Positions 22,513-34,700 of a stretch of DNA of 64,000 bases are shown piece by piece. The translations under genes and the position numbers were made by a program. The notes beneath the pieces are model-generated. The model was not told the DNA's origin, made no database searches, and was given only the letters and a program-made list of their open reading frames with translations. The stretch is from Holacanthus passer (lineage: Eukaryota > Chordata > Actinopteri > Pomacanthidae). Positions within the stretch are counted from its first letter, which is position 1. The number at the start of each line of letters is the position of its first letter. The stretch lies in assembly GCA_025331565.1 (NCBI GenBank), contig JAFREQ010000003.1:10967001-11031000 (forward strand). The letters are read 5' to 3'.

Positions 22513-22577
22513 CTCACTTTGTTGGTTGGACAAAACAAGCAATTTGAAGGCACCACCTCGGTCTTGGAGTGTGACTT
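22513..22577 (+). repeat. Fragment of percomorph 'ATTAATCGA' repeat (copy 1)
   Basis: The phrase 'gttggttggacaaaacaagc', then 'aatttgaaggcaccacctcg', matches the central part of a repeat common in percomorph introns, whose ends are rich in GATTAATCGATTA. Only about 65 bp are preserved. It abuts the Tc1-like element, which may have inserted into or beside it. Confidence 0.6.
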
Positions 22578-23969
22578 ATATAATCTTGAGCGACTTATTT
22601 GTCACATATCACACTGAAGAGACTGAACTACTTGTCCTAAGGGGCGACTACTTGTTAACTTGACAGGCTCGTGGAGCAGCTGCCCATACGCCATATGGCT
22701 CAGAGACACAGACGAACACAGTTACAGAGGGAGGGACAGACGTATAGAAGGAGATCCAGTAATAGCGAGCGGGAGAGAGAACGTAGGACTCGATAACATC
22801 ATTATAGCACAGCGAGTTTCTTGCAGCAATGGGCAGCAGCACAAGTAAAGCTGATGGAATGTGATGGCTGACCTTCTCAACAGTTAGTGCAGTTTAGATA
22901 CACATTCATCCACACAGTTAATACGCCCACAGTCCCCGAATAGCTACATGCCCAAATTCTATTTCTCTCATGCGCTCATTTGTAAGGAAATGAACATCGT
23001 CTGCTATTGACATCACGAAAAGGTCACTGCAGCGTCTCGGCTCAAAATAGGTATCAGATGTTTCGTTTCTTTTTTTTCTTTTTAAACAAAGTTGTATGTA
23101 TAACTCTACACTTTCTGTGAACTTCGCCGCCCGCCTCCTCCTCCTCCACTCCTCCAGCCCCTGGCCTCTCTTCAGTGCCAGATGGCGCAGGCCGTCACTG
23201 TTAACAGGCAGAGATGGGGAGAAGGAAAGAATAGTGAGATGGGGATAGCCGGGCAGGCAGTCCATGTATTATTAATTGTGAGTAACGGAGACTTGTATGG
23301 CTGTATACATTATTGAGACCAGGTCCTTCCGAGGGCAGTTAAGCTGAAGTGGCACTTGGCTTAATGGATTGGGACAGAGTCAGGCTGAGAGCACATTTAC
23401 CAAGTGCCTGGTGTAAAGTTAGCACCTGTTTAGACTCCAACTTCAAATTACTTTACACCACTGTAGTGCAAATGTGTGTCAAAAGTAGCCGGCAAAGTTT
23501 GAAGATAAACCACTGACTGCTTTAAAAATCTGAAATCATCACATATTTAACGCATTCACTGCATGAAACTCCTGAAGTCACTGGGCTTAGAGTATACTTT
23601 AAAGTTTCTCTAATCAATATTTTTATCATAAAAATGTAATGTAAAAGGTATCAATTTTAATGACAAACCCACAGAGAACTATCATCCCACTGTGCAGCAA
23701 GCAGCTGTAGCAGCAAAAAAAGCTCCAAAAACCCACTGCTGGCTACCTGCTGAGCGCCAAACGGCAAAGAGGCGGTTAGTGACTAGCTGGCGAACATAGT
23801 GAAGCATTTATCAGCTAAAGTCTAATGAACAGGAACATGACTGCAGATGAATATTGCTCTGTGGTCCTTTTGTGTTACAAATTGTTTTTCTCATAAGTTG
23901 CTTTCTGTGGTTCCCTTTTTAGACCTGATGGAAAACTGGTCCAACATTTATTTTCTAGTAGCTGACTTT

Positions 23970-24006
23970 GTGTGCGTGTGTGTGTTTTTTTTTGGTGTGT
24001 GTGTGT
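23970..24006. repeat. (TG)n split by a T run
   Basis: TG units, nine T residues and again TG units, 37 bp. Confidence 0.85.
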
Positions 24007-24111
24007 TAACCTGCATGCTATTGTTGGAAATGTTTTGGTGCCAAATACCTACCAAAAAAAATTACAAGTGATACAAAATTCTTAATAATAAGAGAATTCA
24101 ATGCATTTTTT

Positions 24112-24196
24112 CCCCGCCTAGAAATATCTACCGGGCCAAATCAAACCTTATGGCGGGCCAACTTTGGCCCACAGGCCCTACTTTGAACCCACATCA
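24112..24196. mobile_element. Fragment of a 'GGGCC' terminal-type repeat
   Basis: 'accgggccaaat', 'ggcgggccaactttggccc' and 'acaggccctactttg' match the end of a vertebrate interspersed repeat whose usual form is tttggcccgcgggcc...tttgacacccctg. Only about 85 bp can be recognised. The class is uncertain, most likely a DNA transposon end. Confidence 0.45.
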
Positions 24197-24259
24197 CAGC
24201 ACGCTTGTGTGTCTGTCAACTCTGCATGAGCCCTTTTCACGTTCTGCTGCTCCTGAGTG

Positions 24260-24288
<29 letters not shown>
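24260..24288. repeat. (CA)n microsatellite, 29 bp
   Basis: An uninterrupted CA array, first of three within 750 bp. Confidence 0.95.
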
Positions 24289-24290
<2 letters not shown>

Positions 24291-24659
24291 GCTTGAAGTA
24301 CACACTCAGGGCTGTGCATTTTGTCTGGGTAAACTCTTTACATGAGACTCAGCAAACTGTTGAGCTGTAACAATAATCTGTCATATTTACTGTCTGATAC
24401 GATCTGTCTGCCGCTTATAGTGTGTGGTCTCAGTATTGCTGCAGATATCTTGCCTACCTTTCACAGCAGAGATCTAATCTGATATTATTAGTATTGTTTT
24501 CTGGTCTGCATTAGCATGCAGTGTCGGCTTCCCCCCTGCTTTATGTGTAGGTGTATAAAAACATGACACTGATACAGACAATCTGATATGAGGGCTGTTG
24601 AGAATCTTAATGTGTTTGCTGTTGCATAAGTAATCTTATACTTCATCTGTATTGGCTGA

Positions 24660-24662
<3 letters not shown>

Positions 24663-24718
<56 letters not shown>
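24663..24718. repeat. (CA)28 microsatellite
   Basis: A 56-bp uninterrupted CA array, second of the cluster and equal in length to the array at 20416. Confidence 0.98.
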
Positions 24719-24721
<3 letters not shown>

Positions 24722-24954
24722 CTGTTGAACTGTGCAGCTTGCAGAAGTGTGAATGTTGGTTTGAGTGGGAGGAGTGTCGGGTGATCCTCTCAGCTTGGTG
24801 GCAGGTCCTGTCATTGGAAAGAACAGTATCACTCTGCATTTACATTGATCCTTATTAGGCCTGGAGATCAAAGCCTTTGCAAATGCGAGGGAGCTACGGC
24901 TGCAGCGTTTTGGAGTTTCACCGTACACCACTCATACATAGGCCTAAATGCACG

Positions 24955-24956
<2 letters not shown>

Positions 24957-25007
<51 letters not shown>
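24957..25007. repeat. (CA)25 microsatellite
   Basis: A 51-bp uninterrupted CA array, third of the cluster and in the same orientation. Confidence 0.98.
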
Positions 25008-25010
<3 letters not shown>

Positions 25011-25576
25011 CAGTCGCTCAACACTCTTGCAGTCATGCTTCGGCATTAATCTGGGACACAGCCACCAGGAGACATTTCTCAGTCTGAACCTTTTTTTTCA
25101 TGAGGATTTTCTAATTCACACTTTCGCAGCAAGTCAGTGTTTCTTGTAATATATTTGGCTTGCAGGAATTCCAGCTTGTGCAATTCAGTTTTTAGAGCAA
25201 TTAAAGTTTTTTTTATCAACAAAAGGTGTCTTTAGAATGAAAGCATAAGGTGTTTTTTAAAATTATTTTTATTATTATTATTACTTGAAACCAGAAATAG
25301 CGTTCATTCTCATTCATTCCTTTTCTTTCTTAACTGTTTTTTATAGCAGCCACCAATAACAACCATCCCTCCTGTCAGAGAGGAGGAGGCATGTGCAGTT
25401 GAATACGATGGGATGGATGGAGGTCTCCAGGGTAACAGGACAGGTCATGCAGTGTTGTCGTGTTGTACAGTTTCCAATTATATTATGGGCTGTTTGTTTC
25501 CTAACCCTGTGATGGGATGTCACCCTGGCAACTAGCCAGTGATGCGGAGCACAGGACCGCACCATCCAGAGCACCT

Positions 25577-25606
25577 GTGTGTGTGCGTGCATGTGCGTGT
25601 GTGTTT
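25577..25606. repeat. Interrupted (TG)n array
   Basis: TG units with GCG and CATG interruptions. The direction reverses relative to the CA cluster upstream. Confidence 0.85.
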
Positions 25607-26100
25607 GTTGGTACTTGTGTTTGCATGTGAGTCACACAGACAAACACGCGAGCCAAGAACAGCAAAGGTGGAGAATATACACACAGCCTCAAGCACAAAC
25701 AACATCATTTTTGACCTTACAAATTTCCATAGCCATTAAAATTCCTGTGCACTCTGCGACAAAAGAGGCTTTAAAAGAGATGACTTTCAGTTGACAGTTT
25801 TTTAAAAAGGGAGCCGCACACTTGCCTTTGAATACCTTTCGCATATCAGCTCATATCATATTGTCTGTAATGTTCTGTTGAATATGGATGGACCTGCTTG
25901 TGCTGTTTAAGCAGAGGAGATATGTACATGCTGCAAATAAATGCGTGTTTCTGAATGCGTATGTGACTACTATTAGGCATTATCTGTCTCTGCCTCTCTG
26001 AGCACCTCTTCTGTACTGATAATGTAGGGCTTGCATTCCCCTTCCCCATAGGGACAAGAGACTGAAATCCCAGGGAATATATATGCACACTTAGACTTAC

Positions 26101-26515
26101 ATCATGGGGACATGAAGAGAAAGAAAGAGGGAGAGCGAATATCATTTGCTGGCCGTTTCGCGTTGTGTATCCTACAGAGAGCGGAGAGATAGGAATCGGG
26201 GTGTGTTTCTGCTCTGATATGGACGAAGAGCCGCAGAGCACAGACCAGAGCACAGATAGGGCCAGAGAGGGAGGGGGAGTCATGGAGGGGAGGGAAGGAG
26301 GGGAGGAAAAAAGAGGTAGCAAGGCGAGGGAGAGCGTTACAGAGAGATACAGATCAGGACCTGGAAGCTGTTCTCCTGTGTCCTGTCATAGATGAGAGGT
26401 GAGGTGATAAGGAGAAAGAGGAAAGGACAGAGAGAGGAGGGCATTGAAATGGAGGGGTTAAGAAAGGGCAGCACACAGGACTTTACTACTTGTTCTCAAA
26501 TGGAGCAGTAGGTGA
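26101..26515. repeat. Purine/G-rich tract with G-quadruplex potential
   Basis: Strongly purine-rich on the plus strand. 26269-26304 carries five tracts of three or more G (GGG, GGGGG, GGGG, GGG, GGGG) with loops of 1, 9, 1 and 5 nt, a relaxed G-quadruplex pattern. No gene is evident. Confidence 0.65.
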
Positions 26516-27149
26516 GGGGATCAGCGCGAGTGAAAAATGTCAGAGTCACTACAGTGTATATTGGAGAACAAGAAAGTTCAGCTGAGACACATTTGGTTCA
26601 AATGATTGTTTCTCTGCATCATACAGCGCCCAAATGGTTCTCTATCACTATAGACATTCAGTGCAATGTAAATGTGAATGCAGCGTGAAAACACCAACAT
26701 TTAAATGTAATGATCATCAGAAGATGCCTCATTGACTACCATATAAACCCAATGCAGAATTTTTGCAATTTAGTGTCACATCCTTTCCCTATAGCTCTCT
26801 TGAAAATGTCAGAACTGACGTAGAAGCCACACTGAATATGCATTCTTTTCATTTAATTTCTTTACATATGCGATTTTAGCAACTTAAAAATGTAGTGGAG
26901 CACTTGTAACTTCTTTTATTCTTGAACAAATTCTTATACATAAATATATATAAGTATAGACATACCATCATCAACTTCTCTGCAACGCATGATTTGAGGG
27001 TGTAGCTGAAGTGTGTGACATCTGGCATTGCACCTCTCCCATAGTGTGAAATCAGCCATGCTGTTGCCCTGTAGCGCATGACGCCCGCTTCGTGTTTGCT
27101 TTGACAGTAATGTTGCTGTGATTGAGCTGTCCAGTGATGGACCAGTGGA

Positions 27150-27168
27150 ATCCATCCATCCATCCATC
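27150..27168. repeat. (CATC)n tetranucleotide array
   Basis: Four and a half CATC units, perfect. Confidence 0.9.
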
Positions 27169-29378
27169 TGTCCTCACATCCTCCTTTCCCTTCCATCCAA
27201 TCAACTTACAACATCTCTTTATGTTACGGCCATGTTACAGTAGGAGGGATGTGGGTGTGTTGTGAATACATTTGACATTTGTTCAACTTTCACTAGTTCA
27301 TTTCTACTAAGTGAGAACAAACTGGCAAAAGCATCTCTTCCCTGCTATTTGATTTGTAGGTGTACATAAAGCAGTACGTGATGAGAAAAAAACACTTCCT
27401 TATGCATATAGCTACAACAATGTGTTGTTTGTGTATTACTATATGATGTGATACATAAATAAAATGCATACTTGGAAGTAATGATAACTTAGAGAGCTAT
27501 TATGAATGTAAAACGTTACAGTAGCATTAGAAATTAGACGGAAGAAGTTTAAATATGATAATGTCACTGTAAAACTGCTAAACCCTGACAAATACTTTCT
27601 AAGTCCTTCTAAGGTTCTTACAGGAATATGATACACAGCTTGAAATGATACAGTAAGTGAACATAGGGCTGTGGAATTATTTCTCTTAATGTTTCAGTAC
27701 TTGTTAATGGCATTTTCCCTTCAGCATATTGCTCGTCTCTAACACACACTGAACTAGCAGGCTGTAAAGTTTATTCAAGTGCAGCCTCTTTATTTTGTTT
27801 CTGTAAAAACCTCTTTACATCCGTGGTGGATAAATCAAGTAGCCTTAATAGCCTGCTTTCCATTATTTGGACATTTGGCTATTAAGGTTATGGGTTAGTG
27901 ATGGCGAGCAAAATTACGTTGTTAATGCTGTTCTGCTCTATAACAGAATGCATCTCTCGCCATTTTCATAACACGCAATCTAAAATGAATTTCACACTTC
28001 CTTATACAGGTTGCATAAGCTGCTGTAGCAACAACATGCTGGAAATGACACAATTTGAGAAATGGCACCAAGGCGATTCCTGGAGTCTCTGCTGATCTTA
28101 CAGTTCAGGAAATCACTGCTCACAATCCCACAAAAACTGAGAAAAAACAAGATATAAGATGTTAATTAGTGAGCTTTAGAGGTGCTGGTAGGTAGATTTT
28201 CTTACCCTGGATCAAAGCCAGACTTGCTGTTTCGAGTCTTATGCTCAGCTAAATTAACTGGTTGCTGGCTTTAAACTTATTTAAACTTATTATATTTTGT
28301 ATAGTTGTATCAGCCTTCATCCTTGGCAAGAAAGCAAATAATCGCTTTTGCCAAAATGCTCAGCTATTCCTTTAACCTATCATCCCTCTTGGATGGAGGC
28401 AAGTTTTTTGATGATGGGAAGTCATGTTTGTTCATCCAATCACTGCGAGCAAATGTTCTTGACGTCAAACCTGAGAAGGTTAGGGTTAGGGTATGAGGCT
28501 GGGGTGGGCTTGATTGGATGGGTTTGCCATGATTGGATCATTGGAGTTTGTTTAATCAGTTTTGTCCAGAGGCTGAAGAAGTCAAGCTTTACCAATCTGA
28601 GGAGATTGATTATTCCAAGGTTAAAAAGTTTGCTTGTCAGTTGAGCAGTGAGATGCTTTCATCTGATCTCACATTTTCCTTTCCAAACAATGCTTATATG
28701 TGTTTCTAACTCAACTCAAGGACTCTGGAGTAAACACACATTCGAGAGCATTGTATGTACAAGCACTGCTTTATTTACATGGATGCACACACTCGCATGG
28801 AGACTGAGCGTTGCTGGGTATCGCCCTGACACCTCGTTGCTGTTATTCCCAGCCCGTTGCCCAGGAGACCGGCGGCGTGTAAGCTGCAGGTGGGTGCAGA
28901 GGTGGGTGTCAATGCCTTCCTGCCTCCCGCTGGAGCTCAAGGTCTGAAGATCACATGCTGACATCAAACAAAGGCTCACAGAAACACACACACATACTGT
29001 ACAGCAGGCTGAAACATGGGTCCTCTCTCTCAGCTCATTGTCCCGTCTCGTCCTGTTTTCTTCACAGGGTATCATCCTTCTACCTGTTCGCATCCCTCAC
29101 CCACTTTTTCCTCTCTGCCTCGCTCTCCGTCTCTCCTCTCTGTGTTCACCGTGATTATGTTACTAAGCAGAAGTCTCCTATCAGAATGTTCATTGGTGGA
29201 GCTCATCTTCGGCTGCTATTACATAACCGTCTCCCGTCTCATCTCAGCGCTGACTTACTTGGAGCGCAAGATAAACACCAGTTAAGTGGAAGCAGGAAAC
29301 TCTTTTCAGAGTTTGCCGGTCTGTTTCCTTACATCTCCTGCTAAAATGTCAACATGTTGCTGAAAGAGGGCAGCAGAT

Positions 29379-29408
29379 GAAGAAGAAGAAGAAGAAGAAG
29401 AAAAAAAG
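29379..29408. repeat. (GAA)8 followed by an A run
   Basis: About eight GAA units pass into seven A residues. GAA arrays are polypurine mirror repeats that can form triplexes when long; this one is short. Confidence 0.95.
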
Positions 29409-31684
29409 ACATGCAAATAGACTCTGCTCTAAGCAAATTTTTTTAAACGGAGTTCAGAGTCGTCAAAAGAATTGGCTGAGCACTCAGTCAACGTCTGAGC
29501 GGCCACTCTTCATTCCAATGTCCCCCCCTTTATTCTTAATGCTGGATAAATTTGTGTTTGATGTAGACGGCTAGAGAGAGTGTGTTCGCAGAGAGGGGGA
29601 GAAAAACAGTGCAAGAGAGAGAAAGCATCATTCTTTCGAGGACAGCGCCGGCCGTCACGCTCCTGTGGACCGCCGGAGATTCACGAGGCTTTCCTCATCT
29701 GCACTCAGATATGGAGGGGACAGTTGCTAAGGTGTGGGCTGTGACCCAGCTGATTTGTAGGCTTCGGTTGCTACGGCTTCGGAGATGTGATCCATCTGTC
29801 AGGTTGTGATCTGGCTGCGGTGCTCAGGCAGAGAGGGAGAGAGACAGAGAGAGAGAGGGAAGCAGGCGAGAGAATGAAAGAGTGGGATTCTTTGGGGACC
29901 ATTTTTAAAAAAAAAATGTATGTCTACAGGTATCACTGTCTCTTTCTGTGTTTACCTGTGTGTGCATCAGCGTGTTATGAAGAGAGAGGGGTAATACAGT
30001 TAAAAGCCTCTGACTCTGAACAAAGAAGCCTTAAGGCTGGAGGTGCAAGTCACATCAAACAGAGCGCCGCTTCAAAGCAGCTCTATAGGTTATGCTTCAT
30101 AGAGGAGAAAGACTTCAAACATACTGCTACACCTAAAATCCAGGACGACCAAGACATCAATGCAGGTATACTGTTTGACTACTACTGGTATCAGCTGTGA
30201 TGATGTTCGGCTTTAGGTGAATGCTTTGTCCATGTATTGGCATTTAAGGTCAGAGATTGGGTAGATTTACAGAGAGCGCGTCTGATAAGTGTTCAGGTTG
30301 TTTGATCGTAGGTGCGAATATGACCTTTGCCTCAATCAGAGCCTCCTATTATCTGCGAAACTCATTTTAACCAATCTGGCGTGTATCTTCCCCCCCGTGT
30401 TGCATCTTCTGCAGCACAGGGGAAGACGCATGCACCCTCCTCCCTCCTTCTTTTCATCCCTTTTCTCTCCTTGCAGGAGCCTTTGAAAAATAATAGCTGT
30501 GCACTGGGAGCGCTATTGATTTGGTCTCGCCGTGCTCAAGGAAAAAGTGAGCTTTATTTTCTCCAAAATACAGACCAAAGAGGAAAAAATTGGCCATGTT
30601 TTAGAGGGCCTTTCACGTCCAATTTGTGTCTGTTTTCTTTTTTCTTCCTCTTTCTGCTGTTTTGTCCACTTGTCCACATCTGCCTGTTTTTCCTCCACTT
30701 TTTTCCGCCTTGTCTTTGCTTCTGTCTTGCGAGTCTTCTTTTTGTTTATGTGGCTTCTTTCTCAATTCTCTGCTCCCTCTTCACACTCTGGCCATCTCTC
30801 TGTTCTTTTTCTCTGTTCGCGCCTCTCTCTCAGTGCTGCAGCTGTCTTTCGAGTGTCTGTCTCATGTGTCAGGCACCAGGTAAAGCACGACACCGGCCAT
30901 ATGCAAACACCCACGTACGTCACTCCTGTATCTCCAGGTGCCTTTGTGGCTTAAACCTCCTTGTCCTTGCTGACTCTCCTGACCTGACCTCCCAAGTGTT
31001 CACACATAATGGCCATCATTCTTTCTTCACCTCATGATGGAAGAGTAGGCTTATCACACACCCATGTACACAGACATACACTTACCTGCCTTGTATATGT
31101 CTGTATGTGTATGTGCACAAGGACTTGCACAAAAGCACATAGGTGGCCATAAACACAGGCACATAGTAGCCAGCCAGTGTTGGTGAATGAGAAGTAGCTG
31201 TGTGTTGTGCGCCTGAGGCACTCCTTCAAGCTACTGATGTAAGTTTGAGCCAAGTGGCTGCTCTCTTATGTTGCTGAGACAGTGTGTGACCATCCATGCT
31301 AAATGTTTGCAGACATAAGGGACGAAGGCATGGTCAGGTGGAAGTCGCACGGACGGACTGATCGATATATTGATCTGCGAGTGTATAGAAGGGTGAATAG
31401 GAAAGGATAGCCTCAACAACGTAATGAATAAATGAGTGTGACACCCTCACATGCAGTATGGCAGTGAAACTAACCAGAATGTGCCAGTGCTCAGACACAG
31501 AGTATTTACTTAAATTGAATGAATCAGAATGAATTGACATATTGAGGCAAATGTCACATCACTTTTAGCCAGTTCTTATTTTCCTGCTGTTGACTTTGGT
31601 TGCTCACTTCATTCTATTCTTTAAGTCTTTGATTAGTTTTACAGAAGGTCAGAAACTGCAAAAATCAATTTGGTCAATGTTAGA

Positions 31685-31745
31685 CTAGTTCCAGCTTCCC
31701 AAATGTGAAAATTTGCCGCAATATTCAACCTTGTCTGTTTTTCTT
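31685..31745 (+). repeat. Fragment of percomorph 'ATTAATCGA' repeat (copy 2)
   Basis: 'gttccagcttcccaaatgtg' followed by 'aaaatttgc' matches the arm of the same family as 22513-22577 and 56498-56765. Only about 60 bp are clear. Confidence 0.5.
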
Positions 31746-34700
31746 TAAGCATATCTACCAAGATGCGTAGAGGAGTCATGACCTCTACTAGATTTTATAC
31801 AAGAGTAAAACTAACCATTAAACTGTCTATCAATAGTTTGGACCTCTCCTCAGAGTGATGTATCAATGCAGTATTGTGTGAGGGATTTGATGCATATTGT
31901 GGTGTTGGTATTGAGACAACCTTCACACAGCAGTTGTTGGAAGCAGCAGAAGTGTGAGCGTGAGATTTGTTGTGTTGTGATCTATAATGTGAGGCTGTGA
32001 TAAGACGCCAGTAAACCGGACAGTCGATAATGTGCGGATGCGTGCTGCTTGTAGATTTGAACTCATTCCTATTCACATTTGTATGCACATTTCCCTGCTC
32101 GCTCTGACATGACAGCACCAAACACATTGTTAGGCAGACTGAATAGGAATATGAAGGAGGACGCGTTGTGCAAGAGGGTGTTCTTTGTTAAGAGTTTCCT
32201 CTTGCTCTATAAGCAGCTACCAGCGTCATTGCTCTGATTAAGTCGCATAAGAGAAAAAGAGAAAATTTGGCCTCATTTACTTCCCCTGGGAGAGAGAAAG
32301 GAGAAGGGGCTGGGGAGAGAGAGAGCGAGGGGAAGAAACAGAAAACACGGTGTCCTTGCGGTCACGTTGCTGTACTTTGAGCGTGTTTGTCATTCGATTG
32401 CTCAGAGGTAGAAAAGCTTTAAGAGCAAGTGGGAAGAAATGGTCGGCAGGTGGGAAGAAAATGAGGGACGGAGAGAGGGAGAGATCCAGAAAAGCAGAGC
32501 TCTATAAATAGTGTGTGCGTGCGTGTGTGTGGTCCCTGCAGCCTCATTGTGGCAAGTTTGACTGTGGACTTCAGATTACGCAGAAGGGATTTAACCTGTG
32601 GCGTCACCTCAGGCTGCAGCTTATACCTATGGTGGTTGTGTATCTGTGTGTTTCTGCCAAACACAGTCATTCCCACCTGTATGAGTGTGTTTATCTGTGG
32701 ATCTGTATATGCAAACCCTTAATTTTGGGAACAAAAGCAAGAAAATGTCTCTTCCTGGTTTCCAAGTAAATTCTAAGAGATCAGACATGCAGCAGTGAAA
32801 ATGACACAGTGTATTCACAATTGGGTTCTGTTTCAAATGTATTCTGGTCCCATGAGGGGGTGCACACATTGCCACTTGTCTGCCTCTCCACTGGTGTTGT
32901 TATCTACCCCCTGTGTGGCGACATGGGGGAGAAGCGTGGGCCTGTCACTGTATCCCAGAAGACGCCAGCAGGTAGGCTGTCATGGAGGCTGCTTACATCT
33001 ACATGATGATATGCACTCAGCAGAGATTTGACAGACAAAGGGGTTGACCTGCTGGGGAATCCAAGGAGAGTGATTCCTGAGCAACACAAAAGGAAAGACT
33101 TGAGTGACTGCAGGGGAACGATAGAATTGGCTTAAGTGCACTTTTTAAATCATACAATTCCTGTATGGTTGCATTGGTTTAATGTGCACTTCAAAAACAA
33201 AAGGTGGTGAATGATTAATAGAACTTTCTGAACCTTGATGCTTTGTGTCATTTGTTGCTTCTTTCAAGCATATTGCTTGGATATTATTTTGCTCTTATTG
33301 GCTACTACCCGCTCCCGCTCTTCAATTTATTCCAAACAAACCCCTGTTATTGCTGCAAGAAATGTAAAATGCATGACTCTTTATACGTCAATGGACTTTT
33401 AAAGAACTAGTCCATCAATTCTACATGTGAAGTTCAGTTTGCTTGTCACGCGGAGTACTGATGAGCCATAAAAACATTTCATATGCGGCTCTGGAAGGAG
33501 ACGTCTAAAGATCATCAGGGTTGGACTCGAAGGCTATAAATTTATACCAGAAAACCTGCATCACAAAATGGGGCATGAAGTCATAAAGATCTTGGCATTT
33601 CACAGGCAGTGGAAGTCTTATGAAAGATGCCGCTTGAGATGCATTTTGGCGAATCCAGCATTTTTGGAGCTTTACCCATACTAGCGTCTTCAAATCAGAA
33701 TATCTCTGTCCTACTGCTCCAGTTTAAACCATTCTTTATTAATGAGTCTCTTTCAAGCATCCCAACTTTGTGGAAGTGCTGCACTAAATTACCAACAAGC
33801 TTAGGTGGCTGTGAAATTATCAAAATGCTAGACCCCAGTGTTCAATACTTATCAGTCCCATGTGATTTCTTATATCAAAATATTGTTCCCAACATGAATT
33901 GAAGATATGTATTTATTATTTCAAATTCCTATATCTGCTCTAATTTGCACACTTATTTATGAGGCAAGTCAACATCAACAGACAATGAGTCAAAAGCATT
34001 TTGTACAAATAAAAAGTTGGAATGGAATTCGTCTTACTACAATCCACCCCCTCCATTGATTAAAGCACCATGGTGGAGTGGATGAGAGTGAGGTAGCTTG
34101 CTTGAAACCCAGGCTCACTAGAGTTAGACTTCCTTCCTTCTTAAAGGAATGAGATAGACACACACACAAATGTCATGGGAATACTACACAAATGCACAAG
34201 TACACGATGCAGCATAGACACTCTCTATCAATACATATAGCGGATGAGGAGGCTGTTCCTGCTTTAAAAAGTTTGACATTTATGGACATCAATCCCCCAG
34301 AGGACTTGGCTCATCCACAGCTTAAATACCACTACAGCAAAGTGGAGATGAGAGAGTCAGCTTGCTGTCTAATGAGGTGATGATGGAAGCGGGCGCGCTG
34401 TGCATGATGAGAGACAGCAAGAATTCCAAGCCGCGGATGAATTTGGAGTCGTAAATGAGGGCGCGAGTGTGTTGGCTTTTGCTGGATTGTCAGGCGGTAC
34501 CACAGAATTTTACACCACCGCTTTGATTAGGAATGGATGACTATGCTTTGCTCTCCCTCCGTCCTTCTTTCATGCTTTATTTCTGCGTCTCTTTTTCCAT
34601 CTCTCTCGCTCTCGTTACCCCATTTTTTCGGAGGGAATCCAAACGCAGGAGGAGGAACGATGGGAGAAGGGGCTGGAGGAGACGTAGGGAAAGATAGGAA

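Larger units (their letters stand above)
22578..26100. other. Non-coding DNA with the densest CA-array cluster
   Basis: The CA arrays are given separately. 23690-23840 carries GCTAGC/CTGCTGGCTA-type phrases that resemble degraded teleost repeats, but I cannot assign them. The 115-codon minus-strand frame at 22918-23265 has an Arg-rich stretch and no known domain. No exon is supported. Confidence 0.7.
26516..31684. other. Non-coding DNA; small simple repeats
   Basis: 27150-27168 is a (CATC)4 array and 29379-29408 a GAA array. A perfect CRE (TGACGTCA) lies at 28460-28467, beside two TTAGGG-like units at 28480-28493. 28265-28285 duplicates TTTAAACTTA. 30600-30840 is pyrimidine-rich and yields three overlapping, meaningless frames. 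An acceptor-like TCTCTCTCAG at 30824-30833 is followed 46 nt later by CCAG/GTAAAG; the open frame between them matches nothing. Nothing is supported as a gene. Confidence 0.65.

Noticed and set aside
20416..25007. Evenly spaced short arrays as a CRISPR-like pattern
   Set aside because: The repeats are pure dinucleotides with irregular spacing, and the window is vertebrate DNA.
27590..27660. 29-nt exon-like interval before GTAAGTG
   Set aside because: The acceptor tract is interrupted by AG dinucleotides and the donor lacks the preceding CAG (reads ACA/GTAAGTG).
28480..28493. TTAGGG-like units (interstitial telomere)
   Set aside because: Only two units; far too short to be a telomeric relic.
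30824..30889. 46-nt exon-like interval (strong acceptor, CCAG/GTAAAG donor)
   Set aside because: The pyrimidine-rich tract makes acceptor-like sites frequent here; the donor is only moderate and the encoded peptide is unknown. Kept only as a note.
30327..31037. 236-codon plus frame, the longest in the window
   Set aside because: Its core is a T/C-rich tract giving Phe/Leu/Cys/Ser runs in all three frames; it resembles no membrane protein family and two other frames are open over the same bases.
34060..34120. tRNA-like or tRNA-SINE head (GGTGGAGTGGATGAG)
   Set aside because: No consistent A and B boxes and no cloverleaf; a similar weak phrase near 46110 is also inadequate.
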